A stretch of DNA of 64,000 nucleotides from Cyanobium usitatum str. Tous (GCF_003011885.1 NZ_PXXO01000002.1:124001-188000), one strand, 5' to 3'; shown: positions 36,660-45,836, numbered from the stretch's first letter. The notes: generated from the sequence alone by a model not told the origin. Made by a program: numbers and translations.

Positions 36660-38393
36660 TCACAGTTGAATATCCCCAAGGAAACCAGATTTGGCGGCTG
36701 GCTCCATACCCAGGTCAATGACCGGTTCCTGGTTGGCCTGTTCCTGGTTGAGCGTGATCGCTGCAGCAATCTGCTGCTCTGCCGATAGCCCTGACTGATC
36801 ATCTGGCTCGATTTCCGGCATTACCTCTTGCTCCAGCTGGGGCTCCTGATCGTGAAGAAGCTCAGGGGAGCTATCCGGCTGGCTTGTGGGCAGTTGCTGG
36901 GCTTCTGCAGAACTCGCTTCGGTTGCCGTGGGATCTTCCTCAGGCTCCGGGCTGGCGGCTGGAGCGGGCAGCTGGGGGCGCACCAAGCGGGGCGCGGGCT
37001 GGGAACCGCTCAAACCCTTCATCCAGCCACGCCGTGCCACCTCATAGAGCAGTAGGGCGGTAGCTACAGAGGCGTTAAGGCTTGGTGTGGCGCCACGCAG
37101 GGGGATGCGCACCAGCTGATCGCAATTGCGTCGGGTGAGCATGGAGAGACCATCCCCCTCAGAACCGGTGACTATGACCAAAGGCCCAGCTAGATCGGCC
37201 TCCTCCAGGCTGACGGTGCCCTCGGCTGCCAGACCCACTACCCGATAACCCTCCTGCTTGAGGGTGTCGAGGGCGCGGTTTAGGTTAACCACCCTTGCCA
37301 CGGGCAAGTGCTCAAGAGCACCTGCCGCAACCTTGGCCACCGAGCCGGTAAGTCCAGCGCTGCGGCGCTGGGGCAAAACCAGGCCATGGGCACCCAGGGC
37401 TTCGGCACTACGCACAATTGCGCCGAGGTTCTGGGGATCAGTAAGACCGTCGACCGCCATCAGCAAGGCCGGCTCACCAATGGTTGCGCAGCCCTCCATC
37501 AGGGTCTGCAGATCAAGGGTCTCAGCTGCCGCTGTTTGCAGGGTGATGCCCTGGTGCACGGCACCTCCGGTGAGCTGACCCAGGCGCGCCCAGGTGACCT
37601 CCTCAACCAGCACGCCCGATGCCTTGGCTTCTCGCAGCAGCTGCAGAAACTTGGGGCTGAAGCGCATTTCTGGAGTGCACCAGACGCGATGAATCGGTCG
37701 ACCGCTCTCAAGTGCCGCCTGGGCAGGATGCCGGCCCCAGATCAAATCGGCACTGGGATCGACGCTGTGGCGCTCCGCATCACCACTTGGGGGCAGGGTA
37801 TCGGCGTCGACGATCAGCGGCTTGCCAGCAAACCTGCCAGGCGCTGGGCGGCTCCCCGTGTCAAAACGTCGGCCAACAGGGCGACCATCAGGGCGACCGG
37901 CCCCTTCAAAGCGACCCCCACCTTCATAGCGACGGCCATCTGGGCGACCTGAGTCGGGACGGCGGCCCTGGGGACGACCTTCAAAGCGGCGGCCGGGTCG
38001 CCGCTCGTAGGGCTTGCTGTCTGAGCCAGAGCGATCGCTGGAAAAACGGGGAGCAGGCGGACGGTCGAAGGACGGACGCTCGCTGTCACCACGCCGTTCA
38101 AATGGGCGGCGCTCGCCGCGACTACTGGGGCGGTCGGCTGGCCCATCGCGGCGGGGCTGGAAGCGGGATACACCCCGGGGGGCGGGTCGTGCACCGGTCT
38201 CTCGCCGGGGATCCCGATCTCTTGGCCCTTCACGGCCCTCACGGCCTTCTCTTCCCTCACGGCCCTCACGGCCTTCACCGGCTCCATCGCGGCGCCATTC
38301 AGGCTTGGGACCGCTGAAGCGGGGAGGACGGCCAGCCCCGCGGGCGCCGCCCCCCGTCCGCTTCTCGGGACGGCGTTCAAATCGTGGGCTCAT
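36660..38393 (-). CDS. TrmH/SpoU-family RNA ribose methyltransferase with disordered RGE-rich N-terminus
   Basis: A 577-residue protein. The catalytic core (about 215-465) is a SPOUT 2'-O-ribose methyltransferase: LIWGRHPAQAALESG (substrate domain), MAVDGLTDPQNLGAIVRSAE, VTGSEGDGLS and PSLNASVATALLLYE with the SAM knot. RlmB (23S G2251) is the likely role. The first about 200 residues are rich in Arg, Gly, Asp, Glu and Pro with GRE repeats, and the last about 110 are acidic and Gln-rich. Most relatives have shorter tails. It is 15 bases after mini-RNase III. Confidence 0.88.
   Translation of the reverse strand: MSPRFERRPEKRTGGGARGAGRPPRFSGPKPEWRRDGAGEGREGREGREGREGREGPRDRDPRRETGARPAPRGVSRFQPRRDGPADRPSSRGERRPFERRGDSERPSFDRPPAPRFSSDRSGSDSKPYERRPGRRFEGRPQGRRPDSGRPDGRRYEGGGRFEGAGRPDGRPVGRRFDTGSRPAPGRFAGKPLIVDADTLPPSGDAERHSVDPSADLIWGRHPAQAALESGRPIHRVWCTPEMRFSPKFLQLLREAKASGVLVEEVTWARLGQLTGGAVHQGITLQTAAAETLDLQTLMEGCATIGEPALLMAVDGLTDPQNLGAIVRSAEALGAHGLVLPQRRSAGLTGSVAKVAAGALEHLPVARVVNLNRALDTLKQEGYRVVGLAAEGTVSLEEADLAGPLVIVTGSEGDGLSMLTRRNCDQLVRIPLRGATPSLNASVATALLLYEVARRGWMKGLSGSQPAPRLVRPQLPAPAASPEPEEDPTATEASSAEAQQLPTSQPDSSPELLHDQEPQLEQEVMPEIEPDDQSGLSAEQQIAAAITLNQEQANQEPVIDLGMEPAAKSGFLGDIQL
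38229..38282. repeat. 9-bp tandem repeat encoding GRE units
   Basis: Six 9-base units, most reading CTCACGGCC or TTCACGGCC on the plus strand, run from 38229 to 38282. On the minus strand they encode GEGREGREGREGREG within the TrmH-family protein. Being a multiple of three, copy-number change alters length but not frame. Confidence 0.8.
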
Positions 38394-38408
38394 GGCGTTG
38401 TCTGCAGG

Positions 38409-38852
38409 TTATGGATCGATCTCCTGCAAGTGATCTAGCAGCTCGGCTAACCGGGCAGGCTCGTGGAGAAACAACCAACCAAGCAGGGCCTCAAGGCCCG
38501 TTGCCTGGCCGTAGGCCGCCGCATCCCCCCGCCGGGGGCCCCTGCCAGCCCGATTGCGGCCCCGGCGCACAAGGTCTCGCTCCGCATCCGTGAGCTGTTG
38601 ATCAAGCTTCTCCAGTGCCAGAGCCTGGGCGTCGGCACGCACTACCTGCACAACCTCCTGGTGCAGGGTGTGGGAGCGGCCTGGACGCTGACAGCGCTGC
38701 AGGCGGTGATGAAGCTCCCAGACCGCATCACCAAGCCAGGCCAGCTGTAGCGGGCCTAATTCGGCTTGGGGAGGATGGGGGGCAAGGCCAGCTAGCCAGC
38801 TCGAAGCGGGCCGCAGCTCAGCCTTTCCCTGCTCAAGCGGCGAGGTTGCCAA
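38409..38852 (-). CDS. mrnC: Mini-ribonuclease III
   Basis: A 147-residue RNase III-domain protein without a dsRNA-binding domain, maturing 23S rRNA. Motifs are LGPLQLAWLGDAVWELHH (catalytic Asp in GDA) and AAAYGQATGLEALLGWLFL (catalytic Glu in EALLG), plus RRGRNRAGRGPRRGD. The start is read as TTG 38852, overlapping the STAS gene by 20 bases. It clusters with an RNA methyltransferase, consistent with ribosomal RNA maturation. Confidence 0.9.
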   Translation of the reverse strand: MATSPLEQGKAELRPASSWLAGLAPHPPQAELGPLQLAWLGDAVWELHHRLQRCQRPGRSHTLHQEVVQVVRADAQALALEKLDQQLTDAERDLVRRGRNRAGRGPRRGDAAAYGQATGLEALLGWLFLHEPARLAELLDHLQEIDP

Positions 38853-39177
38853 GGGCTGTTTCGAGGTCGGGCTGAAGGTGCAGAAATTCTTCTAGGCGCA
38901 CCAGCTTCACGGTTTGAACAACCCGGGCATTACCCACCACCAAAAATTTCTGCTTATCGCCGTTGCACTGCTTAGCAAGCTGGACCAAGGCGCCAAGACC
39001 GGACGAGTCGAGGAAGTCGATGTGGCTGAGGTCGATCACCAAAGGCTGACCATTGCCGCGGTGAGAGGCCACAAATTCGCCGAACTGTTTGTCGGAGTAG
39101 GCATCCAGCTGGCCAGTGAAGCGGAACAGCTGGCAGTGGGCCTGCTGCTCGAAGCCTCCTCGCAGGGAGACAGTCAA
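38833..39177 (-). CDS. STAS-domain anti-sigma factor antagonist
   Basis: A 114-residue SpoIIAA-type protein. The core has LFRFTGQLDAYSDKQF and the phosphorylation site LVIDLSHIDFLDSSGLG, with Ser58/Ser59, then KFLVVGNARVVQTVKL. It would bind an anti-sigma kinase unless phosphorylated; an RsbW-like ATPase is encoded at 6885-7367. The start is read as TTG 39177. The short overlap with mini-RNase III may be an accident of packing. Confidence 0.85.
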   Translation of the reverse strand: MTVSLRGGFEQQAHCQLFRFTGQLDAYSDKQFGEFVASHRGNGQPLVIDLSHIDFLDSSGLGALVQLAKQCNGDKQKFLVVGNARVVQTVKLVRLEEFLHLQPDLETALGNLAA

Positions 39178-39272
39178 TCGCTGCAGGTCGTTGATGGCTC
39201 CAGTCCTCGATCCGTTCTGGGGCGAAGTGTAGGGAGCAATTTTGCCGCTGCAGAAGACGCAACAAAAATGCG

Positions 39273-40409
39273 TCAGCGGCGGCTGGCCATCAGGGCGGCG
39301 AAGCGCGCGAAGTGATGGTCGGCGTCGTGGGGGCCGGGACTGGCCTCCGGGTGGTATTGAACGCCAAACACCGGTGCCTCAAGCAGCTCCAGGGCAGCCA
39401 CGGTGTGGTCGTTGAGGTTGTGGTGGGTTACCCGCACTCGGTCGGCGGGCAGGGATTCGGGCACGAGGGCAAAACCATGGTTTTGGCTGGTGATCTCCAC
39501 CTGCCCTGAGCTGCCGCAAGGGTGATTTAAACCGCGATGGCCGTAGCCAAGTTTAAAAGTGGTACCTCCAAGGGCCAGCCCCAGGATCTGGTGGCCAAGG
39601 CAGATGCCAAACAGGGGGAGATCGGGCAGGGCGATAAGACTTTTGGCGAGCTCAATAGCGGAGCTAACGGCGGCCGGATCGCCGGGCCCATTGGACAGGA
39701 ACACTCCCTCAGGTTTGTAACTGAGAACCTGCTCCAAGCTGGCATCGGCTGGAAGCACGGTCACCTCGCAGCCGTGGGCCGCAAGACGCTCAAGGATCGC
39801 CCGCTTGATGCCGAAATCAATGGCCACCACCCGGTAAGGGCAATCGGGCTGGGATTGCATACGGGCATCAAAAACGACCCCACAGGGTTGATCCCAGTGA
39901 TAAGGATTAGGGGTGGTAACTGATGCCGCCAGGTTTAGGCCCTGCATCGAAGGGGCCGAGCGGACTTGATCAAGCAGGGCCGAAGCCGAGGTGCCATCAC
40001 TACAAATTGCGCCGTTGATCGCGCCGCCATCACGTAAATGACGCACTAGAGCTCGCGTATCAATTGCTCGAATTCCAACTACGCCATGGCGTAGAAGCCA
40101 GCCATCTAGATCACCCTCTGAGCGCCAGCTACTGGTACAAGGTGAAAGCTGGCGGGCAATCACCCCACGCACGTGGGGGCGATCTGCCTCCTGATCGGCG
40201 GCGTTGATCCCGGTATTGCCCAGTTCGGGGTAGGTAAAGGTGACCAACTGCCCGGAATAACTCGGGTCGGTCATGACCTCCTGATAGCCGGTCATGCCGG
40301 TGTTGAACACCACTTCTCCGATGGCCGTGCCCCGGGCCCCGAAGGACTCACCCCTCAGCACGGTGCCGTCGGCCAACACCAGCAAGGCAGTGGCAGCGGG
40401 CTCGCTCAC
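39273..40409 (-). CDS. carA: Carbamoyl-phosphate synthase small subunit
   Basis: The glutaminase subunit, supplying ammonia to CarB for arginine and pyrimidine synthesis. It begins near [17 protein letters not shown], has [22 protein letters not shown], the nucleophile in LFGICLGHQ, and [13 protein letters not shown] with catalytic His and Glu. I chose GTG 40409 (378 residues); a TTG at 40442 would overlap trpD by 11 bases. It lies 95 bases after which the STAS gene begins. carB is not in the window. Confidence 0.95.
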   Translation of the reverse strand: MSEPAATALLVLADGTVLRGESFGARGTAIGEVVFNTGMTGYQEVMTDPSYSGQLVTFTYPELGNTGINAADQEADRPHVRGVIARQLSPCTSSWRSEGDLDGWLLRHGVVGIRAIDTRALVRHLRDGGAINGAICSDGTSASALLDQVRSAPSMQGLNLAASVTTPNPYHWDQPCGVVFDARMQSQPDCPYRVVAIDFGIKRAILERLAAHGCEVTVLPADASLEQVLSYKPEGVFLSNGPGDPAAVSSAIELAKSLIALPDLPLFGICLGHQILGLALGGTTFKLGYGHRGLNHPCGSSGQVEITSQNHGFALVPESLPADRVRVTHHNLNDHTVAALELLEAPVFGVQYHPEASPGPHDADHHFARFAALMASRR

Positions 40410-40431
40410 GGGTTCAGGGCAGTTGCTTTGA

Positions 40432-41475
40432 TCATCCCGCAACGGGGGCTGGCAGGGCGGCGCGCAGCCGCTCTAGAGCTTGCCAGCCAGCTCCATTGGC
40501 AATGGCCTGCTGGGCCAAGCTCAGACCAGCGGCGACTGAGTCGGTCAAACCAGCGGCCCACAGCACCAGCGCTGCGTTGAGGGCCACCACATCAGCCTGG
40601 GCGCGGCTAGCTCGGCCCTGGAGCACGGCTTCGAGGATGGCTTGGTTGGTGGCGAGATCTCCACCTGCCAGATCGGCGATCGGGGCAAGCTGCAAGCCCA
40701 AGGCCTCAGGGTCGAGCTGGTCGCTGCTCACAACTCCAGATTTCACCAGTCGCAGCGAATTAACTCCAGCAAGGGAGGCCTCATCAAGGCCGCCCTGACC
40801 ATGCACAACCACAGCTCTGCGCAGCCCCAGCCGGGCCAGAGCCTCAGCCATCGGATCGAGCAGATCAGGCCGGGCAACCCCGAGCACCTGGGCCTCGGGA
40901 CGCAGGGGATTTACCAATGGGCCCAGCAGATTGAAAACAGTCCGCACCCCCAGGCTGCGGCGCAGGGGGGCCAGCCCCACCAGCGCCGGATGCCAACCAG
41001 GAGCAAACAAAAAAGTCACCCCCGCACTTGGTAAGGCACCAATCACCTGCTCCTGGGGGGCCTGCAAGTGAATGCCCACTGCCTCCAGCACATCGGCTGA
41101 TCCCACCCGACCACTGGCACTGCGGTTGCCGTGCTTAGCCACGTTGGCGCCACAGGCGGCAGCCACAAACGCCACAGCCGTTGAAATATTGAAGCTGTCG
41201 GCCCCATCGCCACCGGTGCCACAGGTATCGACAAGCGCGATAGAAGGGCGGGAAGCCGGCAGCGGACAAGCTTCTCGCAAGACCTCAGCCATGGCTGCAA
41301 GCTCCTCGCCATTGACTCCCTTGGCTCGCAAGGCGGCCAGCAACCCTCCCGTAAGCACTGGATCGATCTGTTCGCTTAGCCAGCCCTGCATCAGCGCGGT
41401 GGCCTGTTTGGCCGACAGCGACTCGCCATTGAGCAGCTGGTCCAACAGGGCAGGCCAGGACTGAACAGTTGGCAT
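40432..41475 (-). CDS. trpD: Anthranilate phosphoribosyltransferase
   Basis: A 347-residue enzyme of tryptophan synthesis, joining anthranilate and PRPP. It has [17 protein letters not shown] (PRPP-binding glycines), [30 protein letters not shown] and [15 protein letters not shown] 41475 gives normal length. It is directly upstream of carA and shares its strand, so the two are likely co-transcribed. Other trp genes are absent. Confidence 0.96.
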   Translation of the reverse strand: MPTVQSWPALLDQLLNGESLSAKQATALMQGWLSEQIDPVLTGGLLAALRAKGVNGEELAAMAEVLREACPLPASRPSIALVDTCGTGGDGADSFNISTAVAFVAAACGANVAKHGNRSASGRVGSADVLEAVGIHLQAPQEQVIGALPSAGVTFLFAPGWHPALVGLAPLRRSLGVRTVFNLLGPLVNPLRPEAQVLGVARPDLLDPMAEALARLGLRRAVVVHGQGGLDEASLAGVNSLRLVKSGVVSSDQLDPEALGLQLAPIADLAGGDLATNQAILEAVLQGRASRAQADVVALNAALVLWAAGLTDSVAAGLSLAQQAIANGAGWQALERLRAALPAPVAG

Positions 41476-41580
41476 AGCTAGTAAAAAGCCCGGGTGCAAA
41501 GCACTCCGGGCCGGGTGATGGGGACCTATCCACTATCACCCGAAGAAGGGGTAAATGGCGATGACTGCCTTGGCAAAGTG

Positions 41581-41913
41581 TCAGGTCTGCTCCTGGTCAG
41601 CGGTGTCAAAGCTGGAGCCCACCGCCTCACTCGCCGCTGGTGCGGGCCGAAAACCCTTTGCCCAGATTGCCTGGGTGCGGCTGTGCAGATCTTCACGGCT
41701 AATTCCCCACAAGCGCAGGGTCTTGGCCAAATCTGAGCTGAGATCACGGGCACCGGGAAAGGCCTCGTAGCGCATCAACAAACGGGCGGCATCAACCAGG
41801 TGGTGGTCGGCTGGCACCTCAGCGGCAAGCAGCCGATCCACCACCTCGCGATCCGTGGCGTAAAGGGGATGGCTTTGATCATTGCTGCCGGATTGAGATG
41901 GAGCGGAAGCCAT
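41581..41913 (-). CDS. DUF3288 family protein
   Basis: A 110-residue soluble protein from ATG 41913. The conserved part is HPLYATDREVVDRLLA, DHHLVDAARLLMRYEAFPGARD, and LAKTLRLWGISREDL, matching my memory of DUF3288, a cyanobacterial unknown. The C-terminus is low-complexity. It diverges from the ABC exporter, 75 bases away. Function unknown. Confidence 0.8.
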   Translation of the reverse strand: MASAPSQSGSNDQSHPLYATDREVVDRLLAAEVPADHHLVDAARLLMRYEAFPGARDLSSDLAKTLRLWGISREDLHSRTQAIWAKGFRPAPAASEAVGSSFDTADQEQT

Positions 41914-41988
41914 GGCGCAGCTGTTGCTGAGGCCAGCCTGCCGGAAAAGCAGCTGCCTAGGTTGGTGGACCTGTGAACACGGCCCCTG

Positions 41989-43770
41989 ATGGGAGCCATA
42001 CGGCTGGATCTGATCCGTCGCTACCTGCGGCCCCATCGCAAGGTGGTGTTAATCGGCGTCGCCGCCCTTGTGGTGGTGAACCTGCTGAGCGTCTCCATTC
42101 CCCTTTTGGTGCGGCGGGTAATCGACGACCTGCAGGATGGTTTCGCTCTTCAAGACGTGCTGGCACAGGCGGCGCTGATCGTCGCCCTGGCAACGGTGAT
42201 GGGGGCGGTGCGGCTCTACTCACGCATGCTGGTGTTCGGGGTAGGCCGGCAGGTGGAGGCCGAGCTCAAACAACAGATTTTTGATCACCTGCTCAAGCAG
42301 GAACCCGGCTGGGTGCAGACCACAGGCAGCGGCGAGGTGATCAGCCGAGCCACCTCCGACGTCGAAAACGTGCGCAGGCTCCTGGGCTTCGCCGTGCTGA
42401 GCCTCACCAACACGGTGCTGGCCTACGCGCTCACCTTGCCAGCGATGCTCTCCATCGACGGCTGGTTGACCCTGGCGGCTGTGGGGCTTTACCCCCTGAT
42501 GTTGATGGTGGTGCGCCTGTTTGGCGGCCGCATGATGCGCCAGCAACGCCGCCAGCAGGAGGCATTGGCCTCCTTAAGCGACCTGATCCAGGAGGACCTC
42601 TCCGGCATCAGCGCCATCAAGATCTACGGCCAGGAGAGCACCGAGCAGACCGCCTTCGCCGGTCGCAACCGCATCTACCGGGATGCTGCCCTGAATCTGG
42701 CCCGCACCCGCAGCACCCTGTTCCCGCTGCTGGAGGGCATCTCGTCCATCAGCCTGCTGCTACTACTCGCCTTGGGCAGTGGCCAACTTGAAAGTGGCCG
42801 CCTCAGCATCGGCGACCTGGTCGCCCTGATTCTGTTTGTGGAGCGGCTGGTGTTCCCCACTGCCCTGCTTGGGTTCACCCTCAACACCTTCCAAACCGGC
42901 CAGGTGAGCCTGGAGCGGGTAGAGGAGCTGCTGCGACGGCGGCCCTTGATCGTTTCTTCAGCTTCACCAACTCCCCCAGCCAAGCCCGGTCGGGGGGCTG
43001 TGGAGGCCCGCGGCCTCACCGTGCGGTATCCCAACGCGCCTCGACCAGCCCTGGTGGACGTCAGTTTTGAGCTTCATCCCGGCGAACTTGTGGCAGTGGT
43101 GGGGCCCGTGGGCTGCGGCAAAACCACCCTGGCCCGTGCCCTAGGGCGCATGGTCGAGCTCGATCCCGGCCAACTTTGGCTCGATGGGGTCGACATCACC
43201 GCTCTGGATTTGGCTGAACTGCGGGGCCAGGTGGGCTTAGTCCCCCAAGAGGGCTATCTGTTTACCGCGAGCCTGGCCGACAACCTGCGTTATGGCGAGC
43301 CGGATGCGCCGTTTGAGCGGGTCGAGGCAGCAGCTCGCCAGGCCAGGCTTGAGGGCGACATCAAGGGATTTCCCGACGGCTACCAGACCCTGGTGGGGGA
43401 GAGAGGCATCACCCTTAGCGGCGGCCAGCGACAACGCACAGCCCTGGGGCGGGCCCTACTGGTTCGCACCCCCCTATTGGTGCTTGATGACGCCCTAGCC
43501 AGCGTCGATAACACCACCGCTGCCGAGATCCTGCGCACGATTCGCAGTGAGCAGGCCAATGCCCAGTCAAATGACCAAGGTCTGGGTCGGACGGTGTTGA
43601 TGATCAGCCATCAGTTGTCGGCGGCTGCCGCCTGTGATCGAGTGCTGGTTTTAGAAGAGGGCCGGCTAGTGCAGCAGGGCCACCACAGCGAGCTCGTGGC
43701 TGAGCGCGGCACCTACCGTCGCCTTTGGGATAGGGAGCAGGCAACGGAACAGCTGAGGGCGGCGGGCTGA
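41989..43770 (+). CDS. ABC exporter half-transporter with non-canonical Walker B
   Basis: A 593-residue fusion of a six-span membrane domain and an ATPase. The ATPase has GPVGCGKTT (Walker A, Lys378), LVPQEGYLFTASLADN (Q loop), the signature TLSGGQRQR, and LLVLDDALASVD, where the catalytic Glu is replaced by Asp501. A switch histidine is in MISHQLS. The Asp replacement is common in one half of heterodimeric exporters, so a second half-transporter elsewhere is expected. Substrate (lipid, drug or peptide) is unknown. Confidence 0.9.
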   Translation: MGAIRLDLIRRYLRPHRKVVLIGVAALVVVNLLSVSIPLLVRRVIDDLQDGFALQDVLAQAALIVALATVMGAVRLYSRMLVFGVGRQVEAELKQQIFDHLLKQEPGWVQTTGSGEVISRATSDVENVRRLLGFAVLSLTNTVLAYALTLPAMLSIDGWLTLAAVGLYPLMLMVVRLFGGRMMRQQRRQQEALASLSDLIQEDLSGISAIKIYGQESTEQTAFAGRNRIYRDAALNLARTRSTLFPLLEGISSISLLLLLALGSGQLESGRLSIGDLVALILFVERLVFPTALLGFTLNTFQTGQVSLERVEELLRRRPLIVSSASPTPPAKPGRGAVEARGLTVRYPNAPRPALVDVSFELHPGELVAVVGPVGCGKTTLARALGRMVELDPGQLWLDGVDITALDLAELRGQVGLVPQEGYLFTASLADNLRYGEPDAPFERVEAAARQARLEGDIKGFPDGYQTLVGERGITLSGGQRQRTALGRALLVRTPLLVLDDALASVDNTTAAEILRTIRSEQANAQSNDQGLGRTVLMISHQLSAAAACDRVLVLEEGRLVQQGHHSELVAERGTYRRLWDREQATEQLRAAG

Positions 43771-43861
43771 TCTCAATACTTGTTGAGCTGTTCAGCCAAG
43801 TGACCTAGATGGGGCTTAGGTGGATGGTGTCGCCTTTTGCGTACCACGCCTAGGAGCATCC

Positions 43862-44140
43862 ATGGAGCCAGTTGCCCCGATTACCGGCTTGCCCTACCGG
43901 CTGCGCTGCACCCTGACCTTTGGCGACATCTACGGGCAGATTTTGATCTGGATGCTGGTGATCTTCGCCAGCCTGGCGGCTGGCTTGGCCTTGATGGGGG
44001 CCAGCAAGCCGATCTTTGCCCTTGTGGGTGTGGGCCTGATCCTGGTGCTTTCCCTGCCGTTCCTTCTGTTCGCCTTCACCACCACTCTCCTTAATCACAT
44101 TGCCTTTGAGCCCGACGCGGCAACTAAAGGGACTGTCTAG
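43862..44140 (+). CDS. Small two-span membrane protein
   Basis: A 92-residue protein with a polar start (MEPVAPITGLPYRLRCTLTF) and two hydrophobic spans, ILIWMLVIFASLAAGLALMG and IFALVGVGLILVLSLPFLLF. Similar small proteins occur in picocyanobacteria without known function. ATG 43862 is clear. It lies between the ABC exporter and msrA. The 91-base gap before it holds only a weak inverted repeat, CTCAA-N6-TTGAG. Confidence 0.65.
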   Translation: MEPVAPITGLPYRLRCTLTFGDIYGQILIWMLVIFASLAAGLALMGASKPIFALVGVGLILVLSLPFLLFAFTTTLLNHIAFEPDAATKGTV

Positions 44141-44166
44141 GCTCCGATTTAATTGCAATTAGCAGC

Positions 44167-44865
44167 GTGTTCGGCCTGTTTCAGGGCACCCCTCAGGCCC
44201 AAGCTCCCCACGTCGTACTGGGCACCCCAATTGATGCAGCCATAAAGGGCGGCCAGTCAGAGGCGGTTTTCGGTTGCGGCTGCTTTTGGGGAGCCGAAAA
44301 GGGCTTTTGGCGCCTGCCTGGCGTGGTTACAACAGCCGTGGGCTACGCCGGTGGCTCAATCCAGCAACCCAGCTACGACCAGGTCTGCTCTGGACGCACG
44401 GGCCACAGCGAGGTTGTGCGGGTGGTCTGGGATACGGCCCTGATCGATTTCAGCGATTTGCTGAAGCTGTTCTGGGAATGCCACGACCCCACCCAGGGGA
44501 ATCGCCAGGGCAATGATCGGGGCAGCCAGTACCGCTCGGTGATCTATGCGGATGATTCTGGTCTGGTGGCCCTAGCAGAGGCCAGCCGCGACGCCTACCA
44601 GGCCCTGTTGAGCAGCGCTGGCTTTGGGGAGATCACCACTGAGCTGCGCAGCAACCAAACCCTTTGGTACGCGGAGCCATATCACCAGCAATATTTAGCC
44701 AAACCCGGCAGCCGGCCTTACTGCTCGGCCCAGCCAAGCGGCCAAAGGCTCGGGGAATTTGCGGGCTCGGCCTACAAGCTCGATCCACGGGTGTGGTCTT
44801 CCTATGACTGGACGGTGGCCCACTGCGTGTTGCGGGGGGAGAATGCCCCAATTCAGCTGGCCTGA
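44167..44865 (+). CDS. msrA: Peptide methionine-S-sulfoxide reductase MsrA
   Basis: A 232-residue MsrA that reduces methionine S-sulfoxide in oxidised proteins. The catalytic segment is VFGCGCFWGAEKGFW with Cys39, then VGYAGGSIQQPSYDQVCSG, HSEVVRVVWD and GSQYRSVIY. The N-terminal extension of about 30 residues before the active site is typical of the longer cyanobacterial form. Start read as GTG 44167. It leads a run of three small unknown genes. Confidence 0.94.
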   Translation: MFGLFQGTPQAQAPHVVLGTPIDAAIKGGQSEAVFGCGCFWGAEKGFWRLPGVVTTAVGYAGGSIQQPSYDQVCSGRTGHSEVVRVVWDTALIDFSDLLKLFWECHDPTQGNRQGNDRGSQYRSVIYADDSGLVALAEASRDAYQALLSSAGFGEITTELRSNQTLWYAEPYHQQYLAKPGSRPYCSAQPSGQRLGEFAGSAYKLDPRVWSSYDWTVAHCVLRGENAPIQLA

Positions 44866-44867
44866 GC

Positions 44868-45164
44868 ATGTCCATGCCGCTGCTTGCCCTCGCCTTGCTC
44901 TCAATGGGGTCGCCCTGGTGGGAGGACTACGGCATCACCGAACAATTCATCTGCCCCGATCAGAGCCGGGTCACCCTGGAGCGCAATGACGCCCAAGCCT
45001 CCCTGCTCACCGGACGCTTCCGCTCCACCATGTTTCGCGAGGCCTCAGACCTACCAGGCATCCGTTATCGCAACGAGCAACTGACCTTGGTGCTCAGGGG
45101 CGATGTGCTGACTATGGAGCAGCAATTCAGAAGGTTGGAGTGCCTGCGCACGGACCAGGTATGA
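44868..45164 (+). CDS. Small exported protein, MliC-like
   Basis: A 98-residue protein with a hydrophobic N-terminus (MSMPLLALALLSMG) that may be a short signal peptide. The rest, FICPDQSRVTLERN to LPGIRYRNEQLTLVLRGD and RRLECL, has the paired cysteines and RYxxxxxxLxxxGD pattern reminiscent of MliC lysozyme-inhibitor domains. This resemblance is by eye and weak. It starts 2 bases after msrA. Confidence 0.55.
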   Translation: MSMPLLALALLSMGSPWWEDYGITEQFICPDQSRVTLERNDAQASLLTGRFRSTMFREASDLPGIRYRNEQLTLVLRGDVLTMEQQFRRLECLRTDQV

Positions 45165-45177
45165 GCAGGACAGAGCT

Positions 45178-45372
45178 GTGAACCCCTTACCGGATCGCCT
45201 GGTGATTCTTTGGTTGCTTATCACCCTGGGGCTCTGCTTTGCCCTGATCTTCTGGAGCGTCAAACTGAACCCGAAGCCCGAACCCCAGCTGCAATGGCGC
45301 GATAGGCCCTCCGGTCAGCCGACCGGTCAGCCATCCGGCAGGTTGAACGACCCCAAGGCCCCCCTGCTGTGA
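45178..45372 (+). CDS. Small single-span membrane protein
   Basis: A 64-residue protein starting at GTG 45178, with one span (LVILWLLITLGLCFALIFW) and a polar tail containing SGQPTGQPSGR repeats of about four residues. The stop overlaps the GTG of the next gene (GTGA). No family recognised. Probably real because of the coupled arrangement. Confidence 0.55.
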   Translation: MNPLPDRLVILWLLITLGLCFALIFWSVKLNPKPEPQLQWRDRPSGQPTGQPSGRLNDPKAPLL

Positions 45373-45710
45373 GCAAGCTCGAGCCCAGGCCACGCAACCG
45401 CCCCCTGCATCCTCTGCCTAAGGGGCTTGTGGAGCTCTATGGGTTGCTGGCCGTGTTGTTTGTGCTGGTGCCTGAGTGGATGGCTGGCGGCGCCCTGATG
45501 AGCTTCTCAGCCAATCGCAAAGGGTCGGACCTGCCTGCGGCCTCAGCCGTATGGAGCCGCTTGCCCGAATTGCGGCTGGCAGGCCTGGGGGTCGGTGAAC
45601 TGCGGCAACTAGCCCGTCGCCTGCGGGTTCCTGGGTATGCAGTTTTGGGACGGGAGCGACTCACAGAACGGCTGATACGCCGGCTGAAACAGCGCAAAGC
45701 GCTGTGGTAA
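45369..45710 (+). CDS. Small protein with C-terminal SAP/Rho-N-like helix pair
   Basis: A 113-residue protein starting at GTG 45369 inside the previous stop. One hydrophobic stretch (ELYGLLAVLFVLVPEWM) lies near the N-terminus. The C-terminus, LGVGELRQLARRLRVPGY then RERLTERLIRRLKQR, has the shape of a SAP or Rho N-terminal helix-extended-loop-helix, which in other proteins binds nucleic acid. The tRNA-Pro gene follows 11 bases later. Confidence 0.6.
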   Translation: MSKLEPRPRNRPLHPLPKGLVELYGLLAVLFVLVPEWMAGGALMSFSANRKGSDLPAASAVWSRLPELRLAGLGVGELRQLARRLRVPGYAVLGRERLTERLIRRLKQRKALW

Positions 45711-45721
45711 CTTCGACCTGC

Positions 45722-45795
45722 CGGGGCGTAGCGCAGCTTGGTAGCGCACCACTTTGGGGTAGTGGGGGTCGCAGGTTCAAATCCTGTCGCTCCGA
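45722..45795 (+). tRNA. tRNA-Pro (anticodon GGG)
   Basis: A 74-base cloverleaf. The acceptor CGGGGCG (45722-45728) pairs with CGCTCCG (45788-45794) with one G-U pair. The D arm is GCGCAGCTTGGTAGCGC. The anticodon stem CCACT/AGTGG has loop TTGGGGT, placing GGG at positions 34-36 after T33, with G37. The T arm is GCAGG-TTCAAAT-CCTGT. The discriminator is A and CCA is not encoded. It reads CCC and CCU proline codons. Confidence 0.93.
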
Positions 45796-45836
45796 TTTCG
45801 ACAATTCACCGATTGCCAAGGTGACCTTCTTCCATG

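Noticed and set aside
38229-38282. Regular 9-bp repeats considered as CRISPR or origin iterons.
   Set aside because: No spacers, units too short, and the stretch is in-frame coding for GRE repeats in the methyltransferase.
43771-43861. CTCAA-N6-TTGAG inverted repeat before the small membrane protein gene.
   Set aside because: The stem is short and AT-rich, and no T-run follows.
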